Shown: positions 1 through 12,300 of the stretch, piece after piece
Numbering within the stretch: the stretch's first letter is position 1
Layout of the letters: each line of letters starts with the position of its first letter
Assembly (NCBI RefSeq): GCF_964199755.1
Contig: NC_133897.1
Span: 74,748,080-74,812,079 of the forward strand
Direction of reading: 5' to 3'
DNA: 64,000 bases
Source: Larus michahellis
Lineage: Eukaryota > Chordata > Aves > Charadriiformes > Laridae
Made by a program: the position numbers and the translations under genes
The notes under the pieces: model-generated
Told to the model about the DNA's origin: nothing
The model's database searches: none
The model's input: only the letters and a program-made list of their open reading frames with translations

Positions 1-1345
1 TGTAGTACAAACCTGACAAGAACAAATAAAACAATAACACTTGGCTGTCTGCTTGAAAGCAGCACTTGAGTGTTAACAATATTCAATTTTAACTATAACA
101 TCATTACAGATGTCTAAAATTCTCCTGTTTGCAGTACACAAATATGAACAAAAAGGTTGTCCTGCACCCTGGCGCATCTGACAACTTAATCTCACCAAGG
201 ACCTAATACTTATTTCCTACTAAAATAAATAAATGGGAAAAGAAGAGCCTTATTGAAATTGCACAAGTTGAAATGGGAAAATTTTACTTCATGTGAAAAT
301 AACCTTTGGATTTTAAGAGAATTTTAAAAATTGCCAGAAAAAAAAATGAAATTTAGAAAGCTGAAATTTGAAATTTCAGGTTGATTTGTTCTTTTTTAGC
401 AACATTAGGACAAAAATTTCATGAAAAGCTTCTGTTCTATGAGATTACATTCTCTGATGGATGATTTTTTTTTTTTTCCCCTGACCCACACTGCAGTGGA
501 TTCTGTTCTCCAGTCGGTAAATGGAAGCAAACTGGCCACATGCTCAAATTCTCAACTGAATTATTACAATTATTACTATTCAGATATTCTGTCACAGACA
601 TGCAAAAACTGAAGATTTTTACCATCAAAATTGTCGAAAAATCCTCACTTAGAAGTTAATTTCTATTTGAGAAAGGAGAACATTTTAAAAGCTATTTTAA
701 GTTTCCTAATTTGTATCAGAGCCTATATGCAGATCCATTTATGCAAATGTAATGAGTAAGGACATGTAGAATATATTGTTTCACCATATATTAATATAGC
801 TTTGGGTACATAGATCTGCATATCCATAGATGTTTCAATAGCAGAGCATCATTGGATGGCTTTCCAGGGTATACTTTTTAGTCCTTTTCAGAAAATGTTT
901 ACTGTTTTTAGAGTAGGGAACATTTGTCATCTGGTGGCATGAAACCTCTTTAAGGCCTATTTATACTGTTTTAACAGTGGCTGTTCTAAAGCAGAACTGA
1001 GACCCTGGACTGCAGAAAACCAATCAAACTAAATTTATAATCTTTTTTTTTCCATTGGTTCTAATCAGCTACTCCTGAATGTCACAAAGACAGGTAACAC
1101 CTTTGATCCTTCATCAGCCCTGCAGTCCTCTCTGACTTCTCCCGTACTTTTTCCATCTATCTACCTGCAAATCATGATTTATTTTATTTATTTTTACATT
1201 TAATCCCTCCTTGTTGGTTAGTTTCTCCTCTTTGTTCTCTTGTGCCAAACCACAGATGGTGCCGTGGCTACCTCTCATTCTAACTTACTTCTCTTCTCTT
1301 ACCCCCTTCCCGTTCACATCTAATTCTCTGCTAATCCTAATTTAG
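1..1345 (+). other. GCM2: GCM2 intron (3' part), no exon seen
   Basis: AT-rich sequence upstream of the first recognisable GCM2 exon. I looked for the preceding exon, which should encode the cysteine-rich core of the GCM domain, and did not see it, so it lies outside the window. The sequence ends in a usable acceptor (CTAATTTAG at 1337-1345). Nothing else is recognisable apart from short T and A runs. Confidence 0.6.
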
Positions 1346-1471
1346 GCTAAAGGAGTCCATGACCACCCCAGGCCAGAGAGCAAATTGGAGGCAGAGGCAA
1401 GACGAAGTACAATTAAGAAACAAATGTCCTCTTCTCATCATTCCCAGAAAAAGAGACCTCTCAACTCGGAG
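1346..1471 (+). CDS. GCM2: GCM2 penultimate coding exon, end of the GCM DNA-binding domain
   Basis: This 126-nt exon encodes 42 residues in phase 0 and begins with [13 protein letters not shown], the conserved end of the GCM DNA-binding domain. The His-Asp-His motif is among the residues thought to contribute to zinc binding in this fold. A basic stretch follows (KKQM...QKKRP), matching the end of the domain in vertebrate GCM2. It is bounded by the acceptor TTTAG at 1341-1345 and the donor GAG|GTAAGT at 1471/1472. The protein is a transcription factor specifying the parathyroid and, in amniote embryos, pharyngeal-pouch tissue. Earlier exons lie off the left edge. GCM2 rather than GCM1 is chosen from the downstream exon and the MAK/TMEM14C/GCNT2 neighbourhood. 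Confidence 0.88.
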
Positions 1472-1648
1472 GTAAGTCAAAGTCATTAGTCAATTAAAAA
1501 GATGTCAGAATCATGTGCTGGGGATCCCAGGGCAAAATCAATCCATTCATTTGGGGCTGAAATGAGCAGTAGCACAAGTGTTGAGACACATACGGATGTG
1601 CAGGCAGTATTGATTCCTGAATCTCAAAGATTTTCTTGCCTTTGTCAG
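1472..1648 (+). other. GCM2: GCM2 intron, 177 nt
   Basis: Short intron with donor GTAAGT and an excellent pyrimidine-rich acceptor (TTTTCTTGCCTTTGTCAG, 1631-1648). Reading through in the exon frame meets TAG at 1487. The frame is then open again from an ATG at 1502 into the last exon, so an open frame starting at 1502 is partly intronic. Confidence 0.8.
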
Positions 1649-2530
1649 GCAGGAAGGTATCACGACACCGGCAATTACGCCAATAACCTACAGAATCTGC
1701 CCTGCATGGATGGCCCAGAAAGGGTCGGTATCATCACAGACACCGGTTTTCCGATTCCAGCCCAGTCTTACCCTTCACTGCAAAACACTGACCTCTACAA
1801 AGCCTCTTACGACCCAGCCAGCTTCCAAGAGGACCAGCTACTGCCATACCCAAAGTGCCCCAATCCAAGGATCTATGTGCCCAGGCCGTGCAGCTATGAG
1901 TTCGGAGTTCCTACCTTTATAAGCTCCAGCCCTTACCCAACATTTTACAAAGATTTGACAAGTCCTGCCATCGATGCTGATCCCCTTGGTTTGAATGGAT
2001 CTCACTACAATACTGTGACCGCCCATGATAAGAGCTTTGATAACCCTGGCAGACATTACGGACTGAAACCAGCTTGGGGCAAAACTAGCAGTGGAGAACG
2101 GAGTGACTATGGACAGATGCAAACAAGTGTTAACCACCCTTACTGTGGTGGGGACTACCCCTGCAGGTATGGTCCCAGCCCTTCTCCCATAGCCCCGCCG
2201 CTGCAAACCGTCATCACAACCACCACCAAGGTGTCCTACCAGGCCTACAAGCCGTCCACGCTGAAATACAGCGACAACCTCTGCGACATGAAAAATCTTC
2301 AGAGCTATACTCACGTGGCAGAAAACGTCTCAGGCACTATCTATTCAGGGATGAAGATTCAGGAGGATTTTGGAATGATAAAGTCGGCGTTGCTCTACCA
2401 GCATGACCCAGTCCCCACAAAGTCTGAACCAGCTGAGAGTATGGAGACCTATCGATATGGACCAACGCTGGGGAACAGCTATGCTGAGCACGAAGGCGAG
2501 ACCTTACAGTTTGACAGTGCTGAATATTGA
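1649..2530 (+). CDS. GCM2: GCM2 last coding exon, transactivation region and C terminus
   Basis: The exon encodes 293 residues and a TGA stop at 2528-2530. It starts AGRYHDTGNY directly after the previous exon with the frame kept. It contains blocks I recognise from GCM2: TGFPIP, YPRIYVP-type (PNPRIYVPRPCSYE), SSSPYPTFYKD and TVITTTTKVSYQAYKP...KYSD. The last is the most conserved part of the C-terminal transactivation region. The C terminus (ETLQFDSAEY) is acidic and aromatic like that of human GCM2 but diverged. An upstream ATG at 1502 is in frame but intronic. No frame damage is seen. The 3' UTR continues beyond 2530. Confidence 0.92.
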   Translation, partial: AGRYHDTGNYANNLQNLPCMDGPERVGIITDTGFPIPAQSYPSLQNTDLYKASYDPASFQEDQLLPYPKCPNPRIYVPRPCSYEFGVPTFISSSPYPTFYKDLTSPAIDADPLGLNGSHYNTVTAHDKSFDNPGRHYGLKPAWGKTSSGERSDYGQMQTSVNHPYCGGDYPCRYGPSPSPIAPPLQTVITTTTKVSYQAYKPSTLKYSDNLCDMKNLQSYTHVAENVSGTIYSGMKIQEDFGMIKSALLYQHDPVPTKSEPAESMETYRYGPTLGNSYAEHEGETLQFDSAEY

Positions 2531-4016
2531 CTAAATGTTGCCTTAAATGGCAAATACGTGCACATGGCAAAATATATTCTCGTGCTGACCATGTGCATGC
2601 TAAGCCCAGTGGTTTGGGATTTGAGGAGAGGTGAGGAGGCAGTACATCACAACAGCTTATCCCCCAAAAGTACCTTTCTGGAGCTGTGCTGAGCAAAGCG
2701 TATTTCGCACAAAATTTCAAACCAGCCCCACCTATTCTCTAAAATGGCACAAGGAGCTGAGCCCCAGACATGCCTGGGGGAAGGCAGTGGGTAGGCACAG
2801 CACCGCTGGGAGTCAACAGCCACCTCTGACGGGGGATGCAATCCGCTTGTAGCCACAACTCCTGCCAGACTCCTCCAGCTTTGAGAGATAACACTCCATC
2901 GCTAAAAAAGAAAACACTTACCAGGTAATGGGAAAAAAAGACGAAGGAAGGTGGCTATAGACTATAGTCAACTGAAAGAAATGACAGAAAATGTAAGAAA
3001 TAAAAGAAATGAAAGCAAGACAATTTGATGAATAATTGATCTGAATGGTCCATTCACCTGCTGTGATCCATTTGATGAATGGAAAAACCAGCTAGGTTTC
3101 TCTGAAATGAGAAATGAAAAACCTACGTGCCAACTTCATGTTGCCTTTTGATCCCGTGCATCAAGGGCTCTGACTGTCCAGCCTTTCTATGCAAAAAGGA
3201 AAGCCCAGGCATAGCCCCACCACCACTGAGAAACAACATCTGGCTTTGGAGGCAAGAAGGCTCAGGTGATCCCACCAAGCATGCCCGGCGTTGTGTGCGT
3301 GTCAGGGTTATGCATATGGTCCTCAAAAGCATTCGCAGTGAAACCGCTTTTTGTCTAAAAGGGTCTGGCAAGCTGGTCAGACCAATGCTACGCAGGTGTT
3401 GCTGCAGAAATTCACTTTATCCATGAATAGAACTCCATCCTGTCTAAAAATGCAAGATGCTAGCTGCTTAGCAGTACAGATCAGTGTTGAACGCACCTTC
3501 CTGGCACACCTTTCTGCACTGCATCTCCACTGGATCCTTCTCCGTCCTCCAAAGGATTCCTCCTAGTCATTTTTCTCTCTGCAATCATAACTCCCCATGA
3601 CAGCACTGTTCTGGAAATGAAGCAACCAACAAACTGAGAGTTCAGAAAACAAAATTTCTAGGCACTCTGAGCTAAACAACGAAAATGTAAGGACTGGCAT
3701 CCCCAAGTTCTTAGCTAATTCTCCAGTAGGCCAGAAAGAAGAAGAAATGGATGAGTACTGCTGGTTTAAAACTGAGGTATTTTGAAAGCTGTCTAGCAAG
3801 GGGGAATGGAACCCATACCCAAACTGTGCATGCTGAGCAAGGGAGCTATGTAGACACAGCGGATTGGTCAGAGTGACAGAATTTATTATCATCATCATTA
3901 TTAAGTTACTAAGTATCTTTAACTTTTTGGACACTGAAATATTTTTGAAAAGTCAGTTTTATGTATATTTTTGCTATGTTTTGAGTAACAGCATGCTACT
4001 GTACCCTTTCAATAAA
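2531..4016 (+). other. GCM2: GCM2 3' UTR (extent uncertain)
   Basis: Non-coding sequence after the GCM2 stop. AATAAA hexamers occur at about 2999-3004 and at 4011-4016. The second is followed by T-rich sequence, but I cannot tell which is used. No conserved open frame is present. Confidence 0.35.
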
Positions 4017-7000
4017 CATGAAATCACAGTTAAAAACAAAGCACCACATAAACTAATGTGAGCAGCTGGCTAATTGGCTTCAACATACAGAACCTTGTGA
4101 TGCTATCATCAAACTGCAAAACAAATCTTACTTGCAAAGCATGGTGTACAAATACCCAACTTTTAAAAATCATTATTTCTTTCTTTTTGTATTTTTATGA
4201 AAACAATGTGCACAGTCTGATAAGTGAAACTGAGCCCCAACGGAATTTAGCTAATAGCATCCTGTTTCAGTAGTGGATTGTCCAGCATTTTAAAAATTCA
4301 AGCCATGCAAAGCTGGAATTTACAAAAACACTAAATGAATTCATCTGCAGCAAGCCTACCTTGTCCTTTAGGGTATTTGCTGTATACCTCACTTGGCTCA
4401 TGTTAAACTCTCAGGGCAATTCTTCCACCAGGTGTTTTAAATTCCTGACGAGAACAGATTCAGGTGAGCAACATCAGCTTGATAATTACCCCATACACTG
4501 ATCTTAAAAAAAAAAGAAAAAAAAAGGGGGGGACACAAAAAAACACCCCACCAAGTTACCACCGAGAAAGACTGATGTAATGTTTTAGAGTTCAGGAATA
4601 AATAACGCTATGCCAGTTTACAAAACTGAGATTTTTCATCTGTACTCCAAATCATATTACAGCATTTGGTGTGTAGAATAAAAATTGAGATTTACAGCCT
4701 TCTAAGTTTAAAAGAAGCACACTGGAGGGGAATAAGGCAAAACAAAATGACTAAAAAATCTGGAAAGATTCACAGCAGATGCGAAAGCCGAAGAAAATTT
4801 TAAAGCTGTAAACTGCTCCATTTTACATTGATTTTAGAAGAGTTAGACAACCACAACACAAGCTTCAAGTGTATTAAAATATTAAGCTGTGTGGGTTTTG
4901 TGCTGTTAATGTTACTGGTATAAAACTTGTCATTGTAGCTGTATGCTTAAACCATTATGCTATGCTCTTAAACGCAGCCTTTTAAGCAGAACTTTGTACA
5001 TGCGTTAAGAAAATGCAGCCAGTTGTGTTAAGATGCTACTTGCTTAAGATGCTAAGATGTGGACTTATTTCTAATAAACATGACAGCTGTTTAAGCACAG
5101 TAAAAAGCTACGGTAGCAATTACCTCACTGCATCATCTGTAGCACTAGAACAAATAAAACTACTCTAAAGGTTATTGCAATCCTTCTTCACTTTGCTCCC
5201 TTTCATGCACAAGTGTCTGGGACAAGATAGACATACGTTACCTCTTTCAGATAAAGGATCAGATGGATAAAGTCTAGTGCTGTACATAGTTTTCTCTCCA
5301 AAATATATAAATATAAAGGCAATGCGAGCTTCTGTAACAAAACAAAAAAAAAAAGCTGAAACTGAATGCCTCCTTTTTGGTTTATATAGCTACAGAATTT
5401 ACTTTAAAAGCGTGTTTCTCAAGCCAAGCAGCAATCCTGAAGAAAGATGCGATCCCTTCGGTCCCTGAGTAAGCAGCTTCTCCTCCATTAATCATCCCCT
5501 TCAAGCGCGGTTTCTGGTCCTGCCTCGAGCACATGAGAGGAGCCCCTCACCAGCCCGCATCCTGTACTGCGGCAGACATCTTCATCTAACAAATTCCAGT
5601 TGTTATGGCAAAGCCACCGAGGGAGGGGGGGGAAAAGGTGCTTTCAGACCTCAGCCACCTGTGCCTCCGGCTTCATATGGACTACAAGGGCCCTACTGAG
5701 GTAAAGTGCCATCTGCCCCCATGCTGAGGCTGCCCTTTGTACCCAAAAAGCAGCCTTTTAATGGTAAAGTTTAAAAGCCCAAGTGTTGAATGGATGCCTC
5801 CCACAGACAAGAGGCTGCTTGACAACGTTTTTCAACCGCGTACCTGCCGAATGCAGCCATATGTCACACATCTGACAGACGCAACTTCACGTGGGCATCA
5901 TTCCGTGGTCGCATCTCCTTCTGCGGGGAGGACAGAGCCGGGCACACTGTCCCACTCCAAGGCCATGTGTGTCCGCCCAGTCAGTCCTGCCAAAGACCTC
6001 CGCTGAGAGTCTGAACAATTGGCTTTGCCCTCACTCCTCTTCCGAAAGCAGGTTATTTCTGGGCTCTTCAAATACACTAAATACTAGAAACAAAGCGTGC
6101 AGAAACTTGGCTGTTTGGGGCTTACTGAGCTTGAAGCAGGTGATCTCATGTTGGGGGTCAGAATATCATCTTTAAAGACAGAGGCAAGCTTTTCTCTGAG
6201 CTCTGCGGGTAGAAACCAGAGCTACTCTATAGACACTGACAATGCAACAGAGCAGAATATGATTTCTGACACTGGTTTGGGTTTGGTGTGCTGTTTTTTT
6301 TTCCTGGGGGTTTTCTGGGATTTCTTCTGGATTTCTAGGGTTTTTCCTTCTGTCTTTTTGGGGGAAGCTATCTAATACAACCAAGTGACTCCCACTCACA
6401 AACGTAGATCATGTTTCTTGAGAGACACTGTTTAGCAGGATGCAGAACGCAGTTCTAGAGATGCGTTTAGGAAAGTTCATGGCATTCCCACCCTTCTCAG
6501 TAGCAGTCACATGCAGATAAAAAAGGGAGAACTGGGACATTTAACATTGAAGCAGTTCCTCCCAACACGCAGAGTGAAAAGTTAGTACAGGTAGGTTAAA
6601 ACCCCTCTGCCTGAGAAGTAATGAGACTGGTGTACGGTGGTGTCCCATGTCTGGATAACAGCCTTAGGTGTTCTAGCTGCGTAAAGTAAACACCTGTCTG
6701 TCACGAGCAAAGGGAGGGTGAACCTGTTACCGTTTATGTAGGGCTACAGTTGGGATTGTGCAAAACGGAGAGTGCATTTCAACAGGACACCTCCGTGGGC
6801 TCACAAGAGTCCGATGTAACACAAACATCAGTGGGATGATACAGGTGTGAACAAGTAATCACACAGAAGCCTGGCTCAAACTCATTCAAACAAGCAGAAA
6901 CCAAATGAAGTTTACACAACCCCCTATTATCTTCGACACGCATGCTGGCACTTGTGATGGCGTTGGGGAGAAGCTGGTTTCGGGTACTTAGGCTGGAGTT

Positions 7001-9060
7001 TGAGCAAAGTATTGACACCTTTAAGGACCACAACCAAAGAGGGTTCTTTCAACAGAAAATTAGCAGCGGGTCTGCTCGTGTTGTTGTGTAAAATGAGCAG
7101 GGAAGCAGGTGCAGGAGGATGTCCCCTTGGAGGTCCTCTCACAAGGCTCACAAACATCCCGGCAGCTCCCGGGCCTCTGTTCCAGCCTGTTGCCTTTCCT
7201 TCGGTTTCCCGGTTCACAGGCAGAGCACAGGGCAGCTCCTCTCTCCCCCATCTTTGTGACAACATGGGGGTGTGAAGTGACTGGCTTGCAGTGCTCATCC
7301 TCCAGCTCCACACCGTGTTGCAGGTTGGCTTAAACGCTGGCAAGTTCTGTCTACAGCCTTTCTGCCTTCACCCACGCGAGATGCTGGGGAGCTTTGTGGA
7401 AGGTACCAACAACTGACAGGCACAAAGTCCTGGTAACAGAATTCAGACTTAAGTGCTGCACCTCTGCAAAACTGCTATTGAGATTATTTAAATATCAGAT
7501 CCCTTGTCAGTGACAGATCTCTTATAAGTTACTATAATTAGACCAGAAATGCCCCAGAAGCAACGAAGAACATTGTTCTAGGGACTTCCTGGATAAGAGC
7601 GTTAAAGCAACTGCAACTTCCTTCCTTTCCACGGTCTAATCTCCTTGGAGAAGGGATTATGGCTTCACAAACCAGTCTGACAGGCCACCTAACACGCAGG
7701 CACACAAGCCCAGCAAGGTCCCAGGAAGATTCACATTAGCCCCAGCACCCTGCAGTGGAAGGCAGCCAGAGGGATATCCACAGAAATTGTGTGGCAGCAC
7801 CAGAGGAGGAGGAGGGAGCCCACCACAGGGAAGGAAGGGCTGATGTGCGATGAGGCTAAACTGAGGAGAGGGAGAGGAAAGGACAGAAGCACAGGGAGGG
7901 GACACTGCAGGGCAACCTGCACCGTTTCCACTGACGGTGGAGAGCTACTTCCACACGTCATGTACGCCCAGTATCATGTACGTCCATGCGTTGAACAGCG
8001 TTCAAACACATCCTTACAGGTGAACACATGGTTAAAGGTTTTGCCACGTATGATCGACTCCTGTCGAACCTCTGCCTGAATTCACCCATGTGGGCGATGG
8101 CACCTTCTCCCTCCCCAGGTCCAAGTCTCACCTTTGAACTTCGTCTTACCCGGGGAGGCACGGCTGATGTTTTCATTTCAATACAGGAAGTGGGCATATT
8201 CTGTTTCAGAAAAATACAACGTTGTTTTCCTTAACTTTCATTTCAGCAAACTATGCGTAAGCAATCAAATCCTTCGGATTCCAGAAAACCGATTCCCATA
8301 GCCCCACGTTCCACACAGTTGACTTGAGGTAGAAGCAATTAATCTGTCAATGCCGTTTAAACCACCACAAAGTTACCACACCAGTTAATGAGGAACACCG
8401 GGGGGGGGGGGGAGGGGGGGAGGAAGAAAGGTAATAAAAAAGAAAGATATAATTAAGACAGCTTCCCGTTTTCACTCAGCAAGCCTGCTTGCTGAAGCAG
8501 ATATGAATCTGAATTTGTAAAAAAATTTTCTGCCTTTCCCTCCACAGTACCACTAGTAGTTACCATCTTGAAAAGATCTCCTCCTTTCCTTGCCCCCCGC
8601 TCTCAAAAACATTTTAAAAAAATAGGAAGTTCAAACTAACGTTGAGAATTGAAAGCTTAAAATGAGACTTGACTGCCAAAATTATTCTCCGACTCTGACG
8701 CTAAACACGCAATCTTTATTAACCGTGCCTTCTGCTCACCCTGGGAAAATGTGGGTTACGAAGGACTGAGAAACTTCACGTTTATTTTTATAATAGAAAT
8801 ATGCATATATATTTTAGAATGCCTAGAGCGTTCGAAGCTTCCCCCCTGCATCAGTATCAGCAGTGTGCATTTAACAAATTGCTTGCAGTAAATAATAAAA
8901 ACGCCGGCAGGCTTCATCGCAGCTACGAGTATTATAGACACGAGTTTCTGTGCACATCCTGAGGCCGCAGCGGCTTCGCTGGCGCCTTTAATGATCATGA
9001 ACAGCAATAACTGCAAAGACACTCTCAAGGTGATCTCGCGTATTGTGGTGCCACCTTCCG
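4017..9060. other. Intergenic region between GCM2 and MAK
   Basis: No exon of a known gene was recognised on either strand. It contains poly-purine runs near 4504-4530, a moderately GC-rich stretch at about 5460-6010, another at about 7000-8130, and a 14-base G run followed by GA-rich sequence at 8399-8428. Short open frames here lack splice support and protein-like composition. Confidence 0.6.
8399..8428 (+). repeat. Poly-G / GGGGA low-complexity tract
   Basis: A run of about 14 G, then A, then another G run, leading into purine-rich sequence. It is simple sequence capable of quadruplex formation and prone to assembly length error. Confidence 0.8.
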
Positions 9061-9264
9061 GAAGCAGGTGACACGGCTCTCGTCGCCAGGCAGGGATCCC
9101 GCCGGCCGCTGCTGGCTGCCTGACTGCGTTTGTGCCTGGTCCCCTCTCCCCTGACCGCCCCTCACCCGCCACCCGCCATCTTGTCCCCCTCCTCCGCTTT
9201 GCGCACTGCCCGCGCCTCGAGCAGGGGCGGGGCCGGCGGCAGGCCCCTCCCGCCGCCCCGCTCC

Positions 9265-9278
9265 GTCGCCCCGGCGAC
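9265..9278 (+). promoter_or_regulatory. Candidate RFX X-box
   Basis: GTCGCC, two C, GGCGAC: perfect inverted half-sites. The first half fits the X-box half-site GTNRCC; the second differs from RGYAAC at one base. RFX factors drive many ciliary genes, and MAK is one. This is inference from motif and position. Confidence 0.4.
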
Positions 9279-9299
9279 GAGGCAGAGCGGCCCAGCGGC

Positions 9300-9369
9300 G
9301 ATCGGCGGCCGTCGGGTGGGACGGGATCTTGATGGCGGCCGGCCGGCCAGCACCGCCTGCAGCGCTGCA
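9300..9369 (+). other. MAK: MAK non-coding exon 1 (3' end defined by donor)
   Basis: Within the CpG island a good donor, GCTGCA|GTGAGT, follows position 9369. The left boundary given is arbitrary because the transcription start is unknown. It would splice to the acceptor at 14669-14670. Confidence 0.45.
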
Positions 9370-12300
9370 GTGAGTGGGTGGCCGGCCGGCCGCGCTCGGT
9401 TGACGGGGAAGGGGTTGGGTCTCTCGGCGGGGGCGGCGGTGGGCGTCCCTGAGCCTTTCCCGCCTATCCGGGGCCGTGCCGTTTGGGGCGTCCCTGGGGT
9501 CCCACCAGGATGAAGGAGCTGCCGGTTTAGGTGGGAGCAGCCCTGGGGTGCATCGTCCGTCCCTCAGCGGGACGGCCTCTGCCAGGCCGCAGGCTGATTT
9601 GAGGTGGGCCGGGTCACTAGTGGCCTTTCCTCGCGTGTGTGAGAGCTCAGCTCTGCAGCGGTGGGCTCTGTTTGGGTGCGGAGCGTGTGTAGGTAGGGAC
9701 CCTGCCTGCTTTGGCTCCAGTAAGGCAGGTCCGGGCCTTGACAGTCTGACAAGTTCAGGGTTAATGAGAGGAGGTGAATTTTTATTTATGAGAACCAGGG
9801 TGAAACTTCAGGCCGGGTGATCTTGAGTTTCGTGGCCTGAGTAAGCGAGAGGAGAGTTGTGCCCCCCTTTGCACTGTGAGCATATATTAAGGAAGGCGGC
9901 TGTGCACTCGTGGGAGATGACTGTCATCAGGCGAAACTAAAATTGGCAGGGAAACGGGCATTTATTGAAACTTGCGGTGGTGCGGAGTTGTTGAAAGATG
10001 GGTAGTCTCTCTTCCTTCTGGATGCTGCCTAAAGCTGAAGACTTGAAAGTCCATCAGCAGGTCTCGCTGAAACCATTGCTGTCCTGAAACTCACTGTACT
10101 TGCTGGTCATTGCACTGCGGGAAGAGGTTTCATGGAGGGTGGGAAGAGGTAACCTTGCTGGCGTGGGGCAGCAGCATCCAGGCAGGTTGCTGTTGAAACG
10201 TCCTGAAAAAGTTAGTGTGGATCATTTTGTTTTGAAAGCAAAGCTAGTTTGGAACAAAATGAGGGAAAATATTTCCAGCAAGCTGCTTTTTGATATGCCC
10301 AATACAAAGAAGTGAAACAATATTTTAGACTTTTGAAGATACTTTAAAAAAAAAAAATTATTTAAAGCAGTAAATATTTGAAAGTACAAGTATTTATTGT
10401 CAGTGTTATTAACTTATTGCTTGCAGCTGAGCAGTCATGCATCTAAATAACGACTGGTCTTTGATTAGAGTAATGGATTTGTAGTTAATCTTAAGAACTG
10501 AATCCACTTGCCATGCGACCTGATTACTGCCAGCTTCACTAATACACAGTCACTACAAAGAACGTTCTTGTAGCAACAATTTGTTCATTGGTTTGTGGTT
10601 GTTTGGTTGGGTTTTTTGACTTTTAAAATTTGTATCAGCATACCTTCTGTACTGTGTAATACTGCCAGTTTTGATCATTGAGAGTAGTACCACTTTCTTT
10701 GAATGGTTTTGGTGATTTCAACGGTTGCTGTAAACAGGTTGGTGAAATTGGGTTGTATGTGTTTTGCTTATCTGTGTGGGAGGTCTTTATTGGGTCATAT
10801 ATTCTAGTTTGTATTTTAATTTGAGTGTAGGCGATAGCATGCAAACAAAACTTTTGGTAATGCATAATACTTATACAACAGAAATGCAGATGACTTGCTG
10901 TTGTTCGTCAAATTTTGAAATGTAATTCAGATATTAAAATAATTTAAAGTTGTAGCTAGTGCTTAAAATAAAACACCAGTAATACAGTAAAAGTGGAAAT
11001 TTGCTTAAATTATTTAGTACTTGTTCAGATTCTCTAAATTTACGCAGATTACTAGATTCTTTCAACCTATTGTATTTTGTCCTCTATTTGTCCCCTGCTT
11101 TAATCTTTCCTTAATCCTATGTGAAGAGATTATGGGCAGTATGTCATTAAGAGTATAAAACAAGCTGTTGTTTACAGTAGGATTTCTCTTTTCAGTTCGG
11201 TAGCTGACTATTATGACAATTTTACATTTTTGAGCTTCATGTAACTGAGGAAATACTATAATATAAGCTTCATGATGGGAAAAGTTACTTCAGAGGCTTG
11301 TGTTAACCATAAATTGAGCCCTTGCTCTTCCCCAGGTTGGTACAAAAGAGAAAACTGAACTCCAAACTTGAAAAAAATAGAGACCACAGAGAAAAAATTG
11401 CACATCTGAGCTGAGTACCTGTAGTGCAAAGTATGGTTAGAGTCTTGCAGGATACAGCACTGTACTTTTTGGTCAGCAAACCTCTGCCATTCTCCACCAC
11501 TTCTTATGGACTACTGTGTGCCATAGCATTGCCGTAAAATGACTGTTTAGTTGTCCACAGAACTCTGTCATTTTTTTAGATACTTCTGTGTGAAGGATGA
11601 ATTCTCTAAGAAGTTGGAGAAGAGCCTAGAGTCAAGCATGATACCTGCAGTCCTTTTTTTCCCACTGCATTTGGTTAGTTTTCAGTTGATGATGTCCCAC
11701 TGTAAGAGTTCCCTCGTTTGCCTTTCTTATTAACTGTAAGTGACCAAGACAACTCTTTCAGGAGAGTCGTTAGTGGAATGGCCTAGTGCGCACCAGTGTG
11801 GTGGTGCATGTATGTGGTACGTATGATGGTACTGTTGTCAAGGTACATAGTCTTCACACCTGGTCTTGTGCACTTCAGTAGAGTAATTTTGACATTTCCA
11901 TTTGATTATTGAAAGAATGTGCTGACATTTCTGTGCTTCACTTGATTAGTGTTTTCATACCCTAAAAATTACAGTATACAGCAGAAAAGGAATAAGGCAA
12001 TAAAATATATTACAGAACAGACAAAATGCACAATTGTGTCTGTGATGTGTTACATTACATAGCATTTCTGCAGGGAAGAAAGACTTTATGTGATGCGGTT
12101 TCAAGTGCACATGCCAAAATAATAGAATTGGACAAAAGGAATAATTGGACAAAAGGAATAAAAAGTAAAACTATGTGATTAATTTATATTCCAGAAATTA
12201 CTTGGAAAGCTGATAGGATTTAGGCATCAAAATTAGAGGACTTCAAGGTCAAAACTTGCGGTTTGTGTCTAGATCAGGGTCTGTTTATTGCAAATACAGA

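Larger units (their letters stand above)
9060..9480 (+). promoter_or_regulatory. MAK: CpG-island promoter of MAK
   Basis: A sharp rise in G+C with abundant CpG dinucleotides in AT-rich surroundings, at the place expected for the MAK transcription start, about 5.4 kb before the first coding exon. It contains GC boxes (for example GGGGCGGGGCC near 9224-9234) and the inverted motif GTCGCC-CC-GGCGAC at 9265-9278, which resembles an RFX X-box. No TATA box is evident. The start site itself is not determined from sequence. Confidence 0.72.

Noticed and set aside
9130-9513. Long plus-strand open frames in the MAK CpG island.
   Set aside because: They result from high G+C with few stops; composition is Pro/Arg/Ala-rich without similarity, and overlapping frames exist on both strands.
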